From contig CAJTUK010000003.1 in the NCBI GenBank assembly GCA_910579525.1, forward strand, positions 1 to 64,000: a stretch of DNA of 64,000 nt. Reading direction: 5' to 3'. Shown one piece after another: positions 37,287 to 45,498 of the stretch. The stretch is from an uncultured Christensenella sp. Its GTDB lineage: Bacteria > Bacillota > Clostridia > Christensenellales > Borkfalkiaceae. A program made the position numbers and the translations under genes. The notes under the pieces are model-generated. The model was not told where the DNA came from. It was given only the letters and a program-made list of their open reading frames with translations, and ran no database searches. The stretch's first letter is position 1; each line of letters opens with the position of its first letter.

Positions 37287-37613
37287 ATGGGAAGAAAAAT
37301 CGTTTATATCTGCTCACCGTTAAGGCGGAGCTATGAGAAGAATATTGTCAAAGCAAATCTCTACTCCCGATTAGCATACGAGCAAGGCTGTCTGCCGATT
37401 GCGCCACACGTTATATTTCCGCAATTCTTAGATGACGAAAACAAAACCGAAAGAAGGGCGGGCATGAGTATGGGTTTGCAGCTCTTGGATATATGCAGCG
37501 AACTTTGGGTGTTCGGTACTCGCATCAGCGAGGGGATGAAGGCAGAAATAGAAAAAGCAAAGATGAAAGGAATATCTATAAGATATTTCTCGGAGAGTAT
37601 GGAGGAAGGATGA
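37287..37613 (+). CDS. DUF4406-like nucleoside-deoxyribosyltransferase-fold protein
   Basis: A 108-residue protein with KIVYICSPLR at the N-terminus, NIVKANLYSRLAYEQG, and APHVIFPQFLDD, followed by ELWVFGTRISEGM. This is the pattern of short phage proteins of the DUF4406/deoxyribosyltransferase-like family. The acidic FLDDEN and SEGM segments would bind a nucleotide. It overlaps the primase gene by 4 nt. Confidence 0.75.
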   Translation: MGRKIVYICSPLRRSYEKNIVKANLYSRLAYEQGCLPIAPHVIFPQFLDDENKTERRAGMSMGLQLLDICSELWVFGTRISEGMKAEIEKAKMKGISIRYFSESMEEG

Positions 37614-39571
37614 CGGACATTTTCGAAAAGGTCAAAGACCAAGTTAAAATAGCCGAGGCGGTTTCGCTGTTTGGGCTACAACTTAATAGCAGAGATAAGT
37701 GTCATTGCCCTTTTCACCGTGAAAAGACACCGTCGTTTTCTATTGACCGAAAGAACAATATTTTTACATGCTTCGGATGCGGCGAATCGGGCGACGTCAT
37801 AGCGTTCGCTGCGAAAATGAAAGATGTTGAGCCGCTCGAAGGCGCAAAGTTTCTTGCGGAGGCGTTCCATATCGATATAGACGATTGCCCCAAACGCCAG
37901 AGCATAAAGGAATATCTGACGCAATGCATTCGTGATGTAGGGCAAACCGATTATTTCTCACGGCGCGGACTGACCGCCGCAACGATAAAAACTTATTGCT
38001 TGGGGTATGACGTAAAACACCATTCGGTCGTTCTTCCTTATTCGTCGGAACTGAAATACTACCAGACGCGGAGTATCGCTGACAAGAAATTCTATAAACC
38101 TACCACCGAAGAAGCTGGGGCAGAACCGCTCTTCAATCGTCGGGCCTTATGGGGCAACAGCCGTGAACCAGTCTTCATAGTAGAAAGTCCGTTGTGCGCA
38201 TTATCGATATGTCAATGCGGAGGCTCTGCTGTGTCGCTATGCGGAATCGGCGGAACGAACAAACTTGTCAAGGAAGTCAAAGCAAGAAAGCCGAACGCAC
38301 CGCTCGTGCTGTGCTTGGACAATGACGATCCTGGACAGAAAGCATCGCAGGGACTTGCGGACGAGCTGACCAAGCTCAAAGTGCCGTTCATCGTCTATAA
38401 CGTTGCGGGTAAGAAGAAAGACCCCAACGAACTGCTGATGGAAGACCCGAAGAAACTACAATCATCTGTAACAGCAGCAAAGAAGGAAGTCCGTAAAATC
38501 TATAAGCGAGGCGTCGGGAGCATCATTGCCAGCGACTTGCAAGATATGCATATCGAACCGCCGCAATGGTTGATTCCGAATGTATTGCCGCAGGGCTTGG
38601 CGATTTTATGCGCAAGCTCGAAGGTCGGCAAATCTTGGATGTCAATGCAGATGTGCTTGGCGATAACCACGGGCAAGAATTTTTTGGACTATCCAACGAA
38701 GAAAGCAGGGTGTCTGTACCTTGCGCTCGAAGACAGTCTATATCGACTCAAAGACCGACTCAATAAGCTACTTGATGGCGACGATGCACCGTCCAATTTT
38801 TATATGGGTGTTACCGCTGGAATCTTGGACGGCAATCTTATTCAGCAGCTTGACGAAGAGTTGGAAGAACACCCGGACATAAAGCTGATTATTATCGATA
38901 CCTTGCAGAAGGTGAGAGGGTCGGCGAAGAAGAATGAGATAGCATACGCCACGGACTACCGAGAACTGAGCGAACTCAAGAACTATACCGACAAGCATAA
39001 GGTGTGTATCTTCCTCATTCATCACCTCAGAAAGATGGCGGACGAGAACGACGTGTTCAATATGATATCGGGCAGTAACGGTATTATGGGTGTGTGCGAT
39101 ACCATTTTCATTATTTACAAGAAAAAGCGTCAGGACGAAAATGCCACTCTGTTTATGACGGGGCGAGATATCCGACAGCAGGACATAGTCCTTAATTTTG
39201 ACGAGGACAAATTCCGTTGGAATATGGTCGGCTCGGCTAAGGATGAAGAAGACAAGCGCAAAAAACGTGAGTACGAAAGCAATCCGCTCGTTATAACGAT
39301 AAAACGGCTCGTCGAGGATTTCCCTCTCGGTTGGAAAGGAACGGCGGGCGATCTGCTGAAGAGAGTGTTCGATATAACAGGGAAACCGTATGCTGGGTCT
39401 TCTGTGGGACTTGGAAAGGAGCTACGAAATATTGAAGAAATGCTGTACTACAATGGCATCGAGCATTCGACCAAGCGCAGCGGACAGAACAATATCCATA
39501 CTTTCAATAAGAAAAGTAAGTACGGCGGCGGAAGGCAAGCATATCTTTTCGGGCAAGACCCTAACGATTAA
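37610..39571 (+). CDS. Primase-helicase fusion (CHC2, TOPRIM, RepA/DnaB-like ATPase)
   Basis: A 653-residue replication protein. A DnaG-type zinc finger (CHCPFHREKTPSF...CFGCGESGDVI, about residues 27-65) is followed by a TOPRIM-like region (VFIVES at about 185; LCLDNDDPG at about 235). A RecA-fold RepA/AAA_25 helicase follows, with Walker A ASSKVGKSW (about 335) and Walker B LIIIDTLQK (about 425). ATG 37610 is chosen because GGAGGAAGG immediately precedes it. It would prime and unwind at the phage origin, perhaps the repeat region just downstream. Confidence 0.88.
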   Translation: MTDIFEKVKDQVKIAEAVSLFGLQLNSRDKCHCPFHREKTPSFSIDRKNNIFTCFGCGESGDVIAFAAKMKDVEPLEGAKFLAEAFHIDIDDCPKRQSIKEYLTQCIRDVGQTDYFSRRGLTAATIKTYCLGYDVKHHSVVLPYSSELKYYQTRSIADKKFYKPTTEEAGAEPLFNRRALWGNSREPVFIVESPLCALSICQCGGSAVSLCGIGGTNKLVKEVKARKPNAPLVLCLDNDDPGQKASQGLADELTKLKVPFIVYNVAGKKKDPNELLMEDPKKLQSSVTAAKKEVRKIYKRGVGSIIASDLQDMHIEPPQWLIPNVLPQGLAILCASSKVGKSWMSMQMCLAITTGKNFLDYPTKKAGCLYLALEDSLYRLKDRLNKLLDGDDAPSNFYMGVTAGILDGNLIQQLDEELEEHPDIKLIIIDTLQKVRGSAKKNEIAYATDYRELSELKNYTDKHKVCIFLIHHLRKMADENDVFNMISGSNGIMGVCDTIFIIYKKKRQDENATLFMTGRDIRQQDIVLNFDEDKFRWNMVGSAKDEEDKRKKREYESNPLVITIKRLVEDFPLGWKGTAGDLLKRVFDITGKPYAGSSVGLGKELRNIEEMLYYNGIEHSTKRSGQNNIHTFNKKSKYGGGRQAYLFGQDPND

Positions 39572-39582
39572 AGTAAGTTTTC

Positions 39583-39734
39583 TGTAAGGTACATACACAA
39601 CCATACATCATACACTCCATACACAAATACACTAAAAACCTTATAAAAAAGAAGTTTCTAGAAGAGAGATTTTATACACACTTACATTCTCCAAATAGAG
39701 TGTAAGGTGTGTATGGTTGTAAGGTGTGTATGGT
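39583..39734. repeat. Iteron-like repeat region after primase
   Basis: A perfect 17-bp tandem repeat TGTAAGGTGTGTATGGT occupies 39701-39717 and 39718-39734. Related or inverted pieces lie upstream: TGTAAGGTACATACACA (about 39583), CCATACA/CCATACAC (39601, 39618), and an ACACACTTACATTCT arm (about 39676) that mirrors AGAGTGTAAGGTGTGT. Its position in a gene-free gap after the primase-helicase fits an origin or operator. Confidence 0.65.
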
Positions 39735-39752
39735 GGTTTTTAAGGAGAGCAA

Positions 39753-40040
39753 ATGCGTGAAAGCGATTTAATACGAAAAATAAGCGAGTACCTCAAAACT
39801 GTACCGAACCTTTATTTTTGGAAGGAACACGGCGGTATGTACGGTACAGCTGGAATTACAGATTTAATTGTCTGTTATAAGGGCAGATTTATCGGGCTGG
39901 AATGTAAGGTCGGTAAAAACAAGCCAACGGTTTTGCAGGCGGTAACGATTAAACAAATAATAAACGCAGGCGGATATGCGACTGTCGTGCGAACTGTTGA
40001 AGAAGTGAGAGAAATAATACGAGCGTTTGAAAAGGAGTAA
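39753..40040 (+). CDS. VRR-NUC domain nuclease
   Basis: A 95-residue stand-alone VRR-NUC (PD-(D/E)XK superfamily) protein: ESDLIRKISEYL at the N-terminus, GTAGITDLIVCYKGRFIGLE with catalytic D, then ECKVGKNKPT (E-x-K) and QIINAGGYATVV. Such proteins are regular partners of SNF2 helicases in phage replication modules. Confidence 0.88.
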   Translation: MRESDLIRKISEYLKTVPNLYFWKEHGGMYGTAGITDLIVCYKGRFIGLECKVGKNKPTVLQAVTIKQIINAGGYATVVRTVEEVREIIRAFEKE

Positions 40041-40041
40041 T

Positions 40042-40464
40042 ATGACAGCGGATGCGGTAATCAATAAAATCGTCATAACGGATGAAGCCCGATTTGACTA
40101 TGAAAGCCTATTTGGACTGCCCATACCGAGAGCGGATATGAAGGGCGAGTGCGAAAAGTACATAGACAATATAAGCGGGCAAAATATCGGTTACTACATC
40201 CGAGCGAAATATTATGACGAAACAATAGATGAAATGCTGATGCTGTTCTTTTACAAGGGCAAGGCTATCAGCAGGATGCAAATGTGGGAATTGGCTGGCA
40301 TATGCCGGGCGGACGATTGGTCGGAAGAAATGGAAGAAGACGGATTAATCCGCCTTTGGCTGAAATCATCCCTCACCCCGAAAGAAGAAACAGATTGGGT
40401 GTGGGATTTACGGGTAAGAGAGGAACAGCACCAAAAAGAAGTGGAGGAATGGTTAAATGACTAA
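40042..40464 (+). CDS. Hypothetical phage protein (140 aa)
   Basis: Not recognised. Acidic and helical, 140 residues. ATG 40042 is chosen over upstream 40027 because AAGGAG (40032-40037) precedes it. It overlaps the following regulator by 8 nt. Confidence 0.68.
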   Translation: MTADAVINKIVITDEARFDYESLFGLPIPRADMKGECEKYIDNISGQNIGYYIRAKYYDETIDEMLMLFFYKGKAISRMQMWELAGICRADDWSEEMEEDGLIRLWLKSSLTPKEETDWVWDLRVREEQHQKEVEEWLND

Positions 40465-40750
40465 GGCAGAAATAAAAGAATACCTCGAGAACTATGGGGA
40501 TAAAAGGACGGTGGCTGAATTCCGCCGTAAGCAGGGAGATGAAAACTGCATTCCCGTAATCGTCTATAAAACCATAACCGAATGTGTGGAATCTCTTCCC
40601 GAGGAGTACAGCACGATTATACAACTGCACTATATAAGTAAAATTTCTTTACGAGAGTTGGCTAAGCGCATGTATATGAGCCGTGTGGCTGTAACAAAAA
40701 GAAGGGATGATGCGCTTGATATGATCGCCAACTGCTTGTCGGGGTTATAA
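40457..40750 (+). CDS. Sigma-70 region 4-like late regulator (ArpU/RinA type)
   Basis: A 97-residue protein with a sigma region 4-type HTH in its C-terminal half (LPEEYSTIIQLHYISKISLR, then ELAKRMYMSRVAVTKRRDDA). Short sigma-like proteins at the end of the early block of Gram-positive phages activate packaging and morphogenesis genes. Direct repeats 40763-40793 right after this gene are candidate sites for it. Confidence 0.82.
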   Translation: MTKAEIKEYLENYGDKRTVAEFRRKQGDENCIPVIVYKTITECVESLPEEYSTIIQLHYISKISLRELAKRMYMSRVAVTKRRDDALDMIANCLSGL

Positions 40751-40762
40751 AAAGAGCCACGG

Positions 40763-40806
40763 CTATACCAAAAAAAGCCAAAACTATACCAAATGCCTGA
40801 TATAAT
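40763..40806 (+). promoter_or_regulatory. Candidate activator-dependent late promoter
   Basis: The direct repeat CTATACCAAA occurs at 40763-40772 and 40784-40793, 21 bp (two helical turns) apart. The second copy sits 7 bp upstream of a perfect TATAAT (40801-40806) that lacks a normal -35 box. This is the arrangement expected for an activator-dependent promoter. Confidence 0.6.
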
Positions 40807-40831
40807 AACAGAGAAAGCAGGAGGACAGAAT

Positions 40832-41203
40832 ATGCCGAGAAAACCCAAACGACCTTGTAGTTATCCTGGCTGTCCTCGGCTGGTTGAAGGGCAGTATTGT
40901 GAAGAGCATAAGAAATTAACGGATAAACAGTATAACCAATACGGGCGAGATGATTTCACGAAATATTTTTATAAAACCCCCGAATGGTTATTTGTCCGAA
41001 AAAAGCAGCTTGAACAGCACCCCTTCTGTGAGGAATGCCTAAAAGAAGGTAAACGTAAAAAAGCCACTATGGTAGACCATATAATTCCCATCAAGCAGGG
41101 CGGAGATAAATTTGCGCCAAGTAATTTGCAGAGCCTCTGCTGGAGTTGCCACAGCCGAAAATCGGTTGAAGAAGGCAGCCGATTCGGGCGAAAAAATCTT
41201 TGA
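40832..41203 (+). CDS. HNH endonuclease
   Basis: A 123-residue phage HNH protein. Zinc-binding CSYPGC...CEEH (about residues 9-27) and CEEC...CWSC pairs surround the HNH core VDHIIPIKQGGDKFAPSNLQ (about 84-103). Such HNH proteins lie beside terminase in many cos phages and are needed for genome end cutting. The ATG is set by AGGAGG at 40819-40824. Confidence 0.88.
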   Translation: MPRKPKRPCSYPGCPRLVEGQYCEEHKKLTDKQYNQYGRDDFTKYFYKTPEWLFVRKKQLEQHPFCEECLKEGKRKKATMVDHIIPIKQGGDKFAPSNLQSLCWSCHSRKSVEEGSRFGRKNL

Positions 41204-41226
41204 AAAAGTTTCAATTTTTGGGGCTG

Positions 41227-41307
41227 TTTCGCTGGGCTCTTTTGGAGAATTACGGTATTGTTTGATTACAAAATCAAGCAAGGGCAACCGCCCGAAAGGA
41301 GTAAAAA
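41227..41307 (+). promoter_or_regulatory. Phage late promoter element, copy 1
   Basis: TTTCGCTGGGCTC (41227-41239), 11 nt, TACGGTATTGT (41251-41261), TTACAAAA, then a hairpin GGGC-AACC-GCCC (41282-41293) and AAAGGAG before ATG 41308. Copy 1 of nine. Confidence 0.85.
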
Positions 41308-41637
41308 ATGGAAAAGATAGTAAAAAACGACGGCAAAGGACTGGTTGAATTATTAGGGCTGGACGAGGGAACACTCGAACACCAAGGCAACTACTGCTTT
41401 ATGGCGGCACGAGGCGACAGCCGAGTGGACATATACACCGAACCCGCCGATGAAGAAGGCGAAACCATAAGAGTAAATGCGGTGTACATCGACGACGAAG
41501 AATACGACTTCTGCGAATGGTGCAAAGAGCTGATGCCGATAGACGAGATGAGAAAAGAGGTACAGCTCGGCTACTTATGCGGAAACTGCCAAAGAGCGAT
41601 AGCAAGCCGTGGTGAGAAATTAACCTACGAGGACTAA
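41308..41637 (+). CDS. Small zinc-ribbon phage protein (109 aa)
   Basis: A 109-residue acidic protein with CEWC...CGNC (about residues 71-94) as a likely zinc ribbon. Unknown function. It has its own element-type promoter and terminator, so it is a self-contained moron-like cassette. Confidence 0.72.
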   Translation: MEKIVKNDGKGLVELLGLDEGTLEHQGNYCFMAARGDSRVDIYTEPADEEGETIRVNAVYIDDEEYDFCEWCKELMPIDEMRKEVQLGYLCGNCQRAIASRGEKLTYED

Positions 41638-41641
41638 GACA

Positions 41642-41670
41642 CAGCGGACGAAAGTCCGCTGTTGCTGTTT
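41642..41670 (+). terminator. Terminator-like hairpin
   Basis: Perfect 8-bp stem CAGCGGAC/GTCCGCTG with GAAA loop, followed by a weak T-rich tail. Confidence 0.65.
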
Positions 41671-41705
41671 GAAAAAGTTGTAAAAAGTTTCAAGTTTGCC
41701 CTGCG

Positions 41706-41784
41706 TTTCGCTGGGCTCAATCAGTTTTTTACGGTATGTTGTGTTTACAAAATATGGGGGCGACCCCAAAAGGAGTAAACACAT
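41706..41784 (+). promoter_or_regulatory. Phage late promoter element, copy 2
   Basis: TTTCGCTGGGCTC (41706-41718), 11 nt, TACGGTATGTT (41730-41740), hairpin GGGG-GCGA-CCCC (41756-41767, a GNRA loop) and AAAGGAG before ATG 41785. Confidence 0.85.
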
Positions 41785-42108
41785 ATGAGCGAATTTACCT
41801 TTGAAAAACTAAAAACAGCCGATAAAAAAACGGCGGATGTAACCATCTACCAGAACGGAATGGTACGGTTCAGCAGACAGGCAATTGAAACCTATGGGAT
41901 ATCCGACACGGATATTTTATGGGGAGAAAACCAGGACAAAACTGTGCTGGCGATGCAGAAGGTAAGTCAAGGCAGAACCTTACGAGGGAAAAGAAAAGAT
42001 ACCACCAGCTGCCAAATGCAGATAGCAAAACGGTATGCAGGAAAATATTTCCTGAAAAAAATTGGGGAACTGCTGGTTCTGGAACAAGACCCGAAAGAGG
42101 CGGAATAA
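41785..42108 (+). CDS. Hypothetical phage protein, paralogue pair member 1
   Basis: A 107-residue protein that shares its layout with the next gene: VTIYQNGMVRFSRQAIETYG, ILWGE, KTVLAMQK and IAKRYAGKYFLKK line up with segments of 42114-42440. The two arose by tandem duplication. No known domain recognised; a DNA-binding fold is possible. Confidence 0.7.
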   Translation: MSEFTFEKLKTADKKTADVTIYQNGMVRFSRQAIETYGISDTDILWGENQDKTVLAMQKVSQGRTLRGKRKDTTSCQMQIAKRYAGKYFLKKIGELLVLEQDPKEAE

Positions 42109-42113
42109 AATTT

Positions 42114-42440
42114 ATGGGAAGATATAATTTTGACTTCGAGGTGTCCGCCAAAGGCTGGGGGAAATCAGAAGTAATTATTTATGAAAAAGGTATGGTGTAT
42201 ATCAGCCGAGCCACAGTAAAAAGGCTGGGGTTGAGTGGGGTAAAATTAAGATGGGGAGAGGATAAAGCCAATAAAGTTCTCGCCCTGAAAGAAGACCCCA
42301 ACGGACGAGCGATAAGTGAGAAGAGCGTAACGAACCTCCATTGCCCAGCCGAGGTCGCTCGGCGGTACGCTGGTAGGTACAACATCAAGGTCGAGGAAGG
42401 AGTGTACGTCCTCTACCCTGCCGAGGGCGCACGCCCGTAG
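42114..42440 (+). CDS. Hypothetical phage protein, paralogue pair member 2
   Basis: A 108-residue paralogue of the preceding protein (VIIYEKGMVYISRATVKRLG, LRWGED, KVLALKED and VARRYAGRYNIKV). It starts 5 nt after the stop of its partner with no separate promoter, so the pair is co-expressed. Confidence 0.7.
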   Translation: MGRYNFDFEVSAKGWGKSEVIIYEKGMVYISRATVKRLGLSGVKLRWGEDKANKVLALKEDPNGRAISEKSVTNLHCPAEVARRYAGRYNIKVEEGVYVLYPAEGARP

Positions 42441-42513
42441 GAGCAGGGGGGATGCGAATCTCTGAGGGTTCTCTCCCTAACAGCGGGGCCGCAACTTCGC
42501 ACGAATTTTCGCA

Positions 42514-42637
42514 AAATCAAAAATCAAACGTGGAAATCAATTAAATCAAAACTTTAACGTAGTTAAAAGGACGGCAACCGCCGCCCTTTTGATTTTATCA
42601 GAAAAATCAAAATAATCAAAAATCAGAAAAATCAAAA
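42514..42637. repeat. AATCAAAA repeat cluster before terminase small subunit
   Basis: AATCAA recurs seven times, plus one AATCAG, in 124 bp, with a terminator-like hairpin (42565-42597) in the middle. A cluster of short direct repeats directly before terS is where terminase recognition (cos/pac) sites lie in related phages. Confidence 0.55.
42565..42597 (+). terminator. Rho-independent terminator before terS
   Basis: Stem AAAAGG(A)CGGC/GCCG(C)CCTTTT with loop AACC, then TGATTTTAT. Confidence 0.72.
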
Positions 42638-42648
42638 CGGAGGGAAAA

Positions 42649-43143
42649 ATGGCAAGTGGTGGAAGACGCCCCGGCGCAGGGCGACCAAAGAAAGCCGCCG
42701 CCCAAAAGATACTTGAAGGTAATCCGGGCAGGCGACCGATTGAAGTCGTGAACCTAAGCGCAGAAGGGGTAGAGTTGCCAAACGAACCCCCGTCTTATTT
42801 ATCAGCCAAGGCAAAGGAAATCTATAAGACGGTATATGCTTGGTTGAAGGGTATAGGCTGTACGGCGGGCATACTTCCATACAACTTGGAAGAGTATGCT
42901 TTTTGTAAAGCACGATGGCTGGAATGTGAGGATATGAACACCAAGCACGGCTTGCTAGTCAAAGACCCCACCAACGGGAAGGCGATGCCGTCGCCATTTG
43001 TGGCAATGGCACAGCAGTACTTGAAACAGACCAACGATGTGTGGAACAAAATATACCTTGTAGTCAGAGAAAGCAAGCTGACTAAATGGGACGAGAAAAA
43101 CCCGAATGACGATATAATGGAAAAATTGCTGGGTGGGTCATGA
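42649..43143 (+). CDS. terS: Phage terminase small subunit, P27 family
   Basis: A 164-residue protein with the P27-family start GGRRPGAGRPKKAAAQK, EGNPGRRP, and LSAKAKEIYKTVYAWLKGIG; C-terminal KWDEKNPNDDIMEKLL. It recognises the packaging site and recruits TerL. GGAGG ribosome binding site. The large subunit is unusually far away (51843), separated by methyltransferase and regulatory genes. Its stop overlaps the next gene. Confidence 0.88.
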   Translation: MASGGRRPGAGRPKKAAAQKILEGNPGRRPIEVVNLSAEGVELPNEPPSYLSAKAKEIYKTVYAWLKGIGCTAGILPYNLEEYAFCKARWLECEDMNTKHGLLVKDPTNGKAMPSPFVAMAQQYLKQTNDVWNKIYLVVRESKLTKWDEKNPNDDIMEKLLGGS

Positions 43144-43823
43144 AAGAACAAATCATCAGTTCAGTGTCATATCGGCAAGAAGAAATCATATCGAACATTC
43201 TCAGACTGTATTCGCCAAACGGCATTGATGCCGACTTAACGTATAGCAAAGGGTTCTTTTATAAGAGCGGCGAAGTTCAGCAACCGAAACTGAAGTTCGA
43301 CATCGCACCGCAAACAGCGGATACGGTGAAGGCAGACAGTAGAGCAGTACCGCTCAAAAATAACAGTTGCGGTTGTGTAATGTTTGACCCGCCGTTCCTT
43401 GCGACGAAAGGGCAGTCGCTTGCAACTGATGTCGGAAATCACATCGCCCGACGGTTCGGCGTCTTCCCGACAGAACCCGAGCTGTTTGAATACTACCGAC
43501 AAAGCATCGCTGAAATCAAACGGATACTTAAAGAGAACGGCATCGCAATCATAAAGTGCCAAGATAAAGTATCCAGCAGAAAACAATATATATCGCACAA
43601 TTACATAATCAACTTGGCTAACGAGAACGGACTGTATTGCGAAGACATTTTTGTGTTATTGGCATACAACCGATTGCTCTCGTCAAAGCACACAAATCAG
43701 AAACATGCAAGGAAGTACCACTCGTACTTCCTTGTTTTTCGTAAAAATCAAAAATTAACGGACGCGGTAAGGAGGAACATGGATGGGGGAATACACCGAA
43801 CAGAATCCGCTGCGGCTCATTGA
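43140..43823 (+). CDS. Predicted DNA methyltransferase (DPPF type)
   Basis: A 227-residue Rossmann-type methyltransferase. The catalytic motif is MFDPPFLATKG (about residues 80-90), and a helix-rich segment EIKRILKENGIAIIKCQD follows (about 127-144). DPPF is the amino-methyltransferase motif, giving N6-adenine or N4-cytosine methylation. A strong hairpin (43709-43740) lies inside its 3' end, and the last 40 nt overlap the next methyltransferase. ATGA overlap with terS. Confidence 0.75.
   Translation: MKEQIISSVSYRQEEIISNILRLYSPNGIDADLTYSKGFFYKSGEVQQPKLKFDIAPQTADTVKADSRAVPLKNNSCGCVMFDPPFLATKGQSLATDVGNHIARRFGVFPTEPELFEYYRQSIAEIKRILKENGIAIIKCQDKVSSRKQYISHNYIINLANENGLYCEDIFVLLAYNRLLSSKHTNQKHARKYHSYFLVFRKNQKLTDAVRRNMDGGIHRTESAAAH
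43709..43740 (+). terminator. Intragenic terminator-like hairpin
   Basis: Perfect 10-bp stem AAGGAAGTAC/GTACTTCCTT with loop CACTC, then TGTTTTTC. It lies within the coding frame of the 43140 gene, so it may attenuate downstream methyltransferase expression. Confidence 0.6.
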
Positions 43824-45498
43824 ATTATTCGCAGGGATAGGCAGCCAAACCCAGGCTCTGACGAATATCGGGGTGCCGCACACGGTAGTCGGCATATCTG
43901 AAATTGACAAGTACGCAATTCAAAGTTACAAGGCTATGCACGGCGAAGTCACGAATTTCGGAGATATCCGAGAAATCAAATCACTACCCGATGCCGACTT
44001 GTGGACATATTCGTTCCCTTGTCAGGACATCTCGGTAGCAGGCAAAGGGGCAGGCATCAAGGAAGGCACCAGGAGCGGACTGCTTTTTGAGGTAGAACGG
44101 TTATTGATAACCGCATCTGAAAACGGCAATCTTCCCAAATACTTGCTTTTGGAAAACGTAAAAAATCTTGTGAGCAAGAAATTCAAAGCCGACTTTGACC
44201 GTTGGCTGGCTTTCTTGGAATCGCTGGGTTATTCAAACTATTGGCAAATATTGAATGCCAAGGACTACGGCATTCCGCAAAACAGAGAACGTGTCTTCTG
44301 CGTTTCTATCCGGGGAGAGCATAAGCCTTTCAAGTTCCCCGAAAAGCGAGAACTGAAACTTCGCTTACGGGATATGATAGACGAAATCGTCGATGAAAAG
44401 TACTACCTCAAAGAAAGCACAATACGCAGCATAGTCAACTCATCGTTCAACTCCCGACGCGACAGCATAAGGAAGGGCGACGATGTTGCCTACACAATAT
44501 TGGCGAGGGATTTCAAAGGTCCGCAATGCGTTCAGGTTGGAGAAGTCGTCGGGGGAAAATGGGACAAGATGCATGACATCAGTCGTCGTGTTTATGAACC
44601 CGACGGCATCTCGCCTACAGTACATTGTCAGCAGGGCGGTAATACCGAACTGAAGATAGCAGAGAACTTTGTGCTTGGCGGCGTCGAGGAAGACCCCGTA
44701 ATTGTAGCGATGCGAGGTCGCAACCCCGACAATCCGTCTGACAGAACGAAGGGCGCACCGCTGGAACAAAGGTTGGAAGCTAACGAGCAGGGTATCTGTA
44801 ATTCACTGACTACGGTACAGAAAGACAATCTTCTGATGGAAAAGAAATGCGGTTCAAAGGAATATGTTGCTCGGCGTTATAAAGAGTTCATCGAAGAAAA
44901 AGGGTATATCCCTGAAATGTTCGTAGCCTATAACAAGCAAGAAGTTGCCGACATCGCTCCGACGATTACGGGTCAATGCTCTTGTCCGTCGGGCAGCTCG
45001 GCTGTACTTAAGCTGGAAACCGAAGATGTCAAAGTACTTGCGCCGAACAATTGGGGGCATAAGGCTGGCGATGGAACGGCAACCAGAGAGCGGAGAGAAA
45101 CTGACATTGTACCTGCGCTCCAAGCGAATGCAGGTCAAACTCAGCAGTCGTACTTAAAAATCAAAGTTGCCACAAAGCAAGGCTATGAGAAAGCAGAGCA
45201 AGGCGACTATGTAAACATAACATTCCCGAGCAGTAAAACAAAACGCGGTCGTGTTGGCAGAGGTATCGCACAAACTCTGACTTGCGGTGACGGAAATGCC
45301 ATCGTAACAGAGAACGTGCGAATCCGCAAACTCACGCCGAGAGAGTGCCTGCGGTTAATGGGTTGGAACGATGAGCAAATTGATAAGATAGCCGCTGCAA
45401 ATGTGAGTGCAACACAGCAGTATCGGCAAGCGGGCAACGGAATAGTCGTGCAGGTCTTGGAGTTTATCTTCGAGGCTTTATTTTTGGGGGAAGTATGA
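43783..45498 (+). CDS. C5-cytosine DNA methyltransferase
   Basis: A 571-residue m5C methyltransferase: motif I LIELFAGIGSQTQAL (about residue 12-26), catalytic motif IV FPCQDIS (about 80), motif VI ENVKNL (about 124), motif VIII QNRERVFCVSIRG (about 166-178), and C-terminal GNGIVVQVLE. The length (usual is 320-430) reflects a long insert (about 230-480) in the target-recognition part. ATG 43783 is set by GGAGG at 43771-43775. It likely protects phage DNA from host restriction. Confidence 0.9.
   Translation: MGEYTEQNPLRLIELFAGIGSQTQALTNIGVPHTVVGISEIDKYAIQSYKAMHGEVTNFGDIREIKSLPDADLWTYSFPCQDISVAGKGAGIKEGTRSGLLFEVERLLITASENGNLPKYLLLENVKNLVSKKFKADFDRWLAFLESLGYSNYWQILNAKDYGIPQNRERVFCVSIRGEHKPFKFPEKRELKLRLRDMIDEIVDEKYYLKESTIRSIVNSSFNSRRDSIRKGDDVAYTILARDFKGPQCVQVGEVVGGKWDKMHDISRRVYEPDGISPTVHCQQGGNTELKIAENFVLGGVEEDPVIVAMRGRNPDNPSDRTKGAPLEQRLEANEQGICNSLTTVQKDNLLMEKKCGSKEYVARRYKEFIEEKGYIPEMFVAYNKQEVADIAPTITGQCSCPSGSSAVLKLETEDVKVLAPNNWGHKAGDGTATRERRETDIVPALQANAGQTQQSYLKIKVATKQGYEKAEQGDYVNITFPSSKTKRGRVGRGIAQTLTCGDGNAIVTENVRIRKLTPRECLRLMGWNDEQIDKIAAANVSATQQYRQAGNGIVVQVLEFIFEALFLGEV

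Noticed and set aside
42414..42520. tRNA or rRNA gene in the GC-rich stretch after the paralogue pair
   Set aside because: No cloverleaf or TPsiC-like GTTCRAnYC motif with matching acceptor arms could be found.
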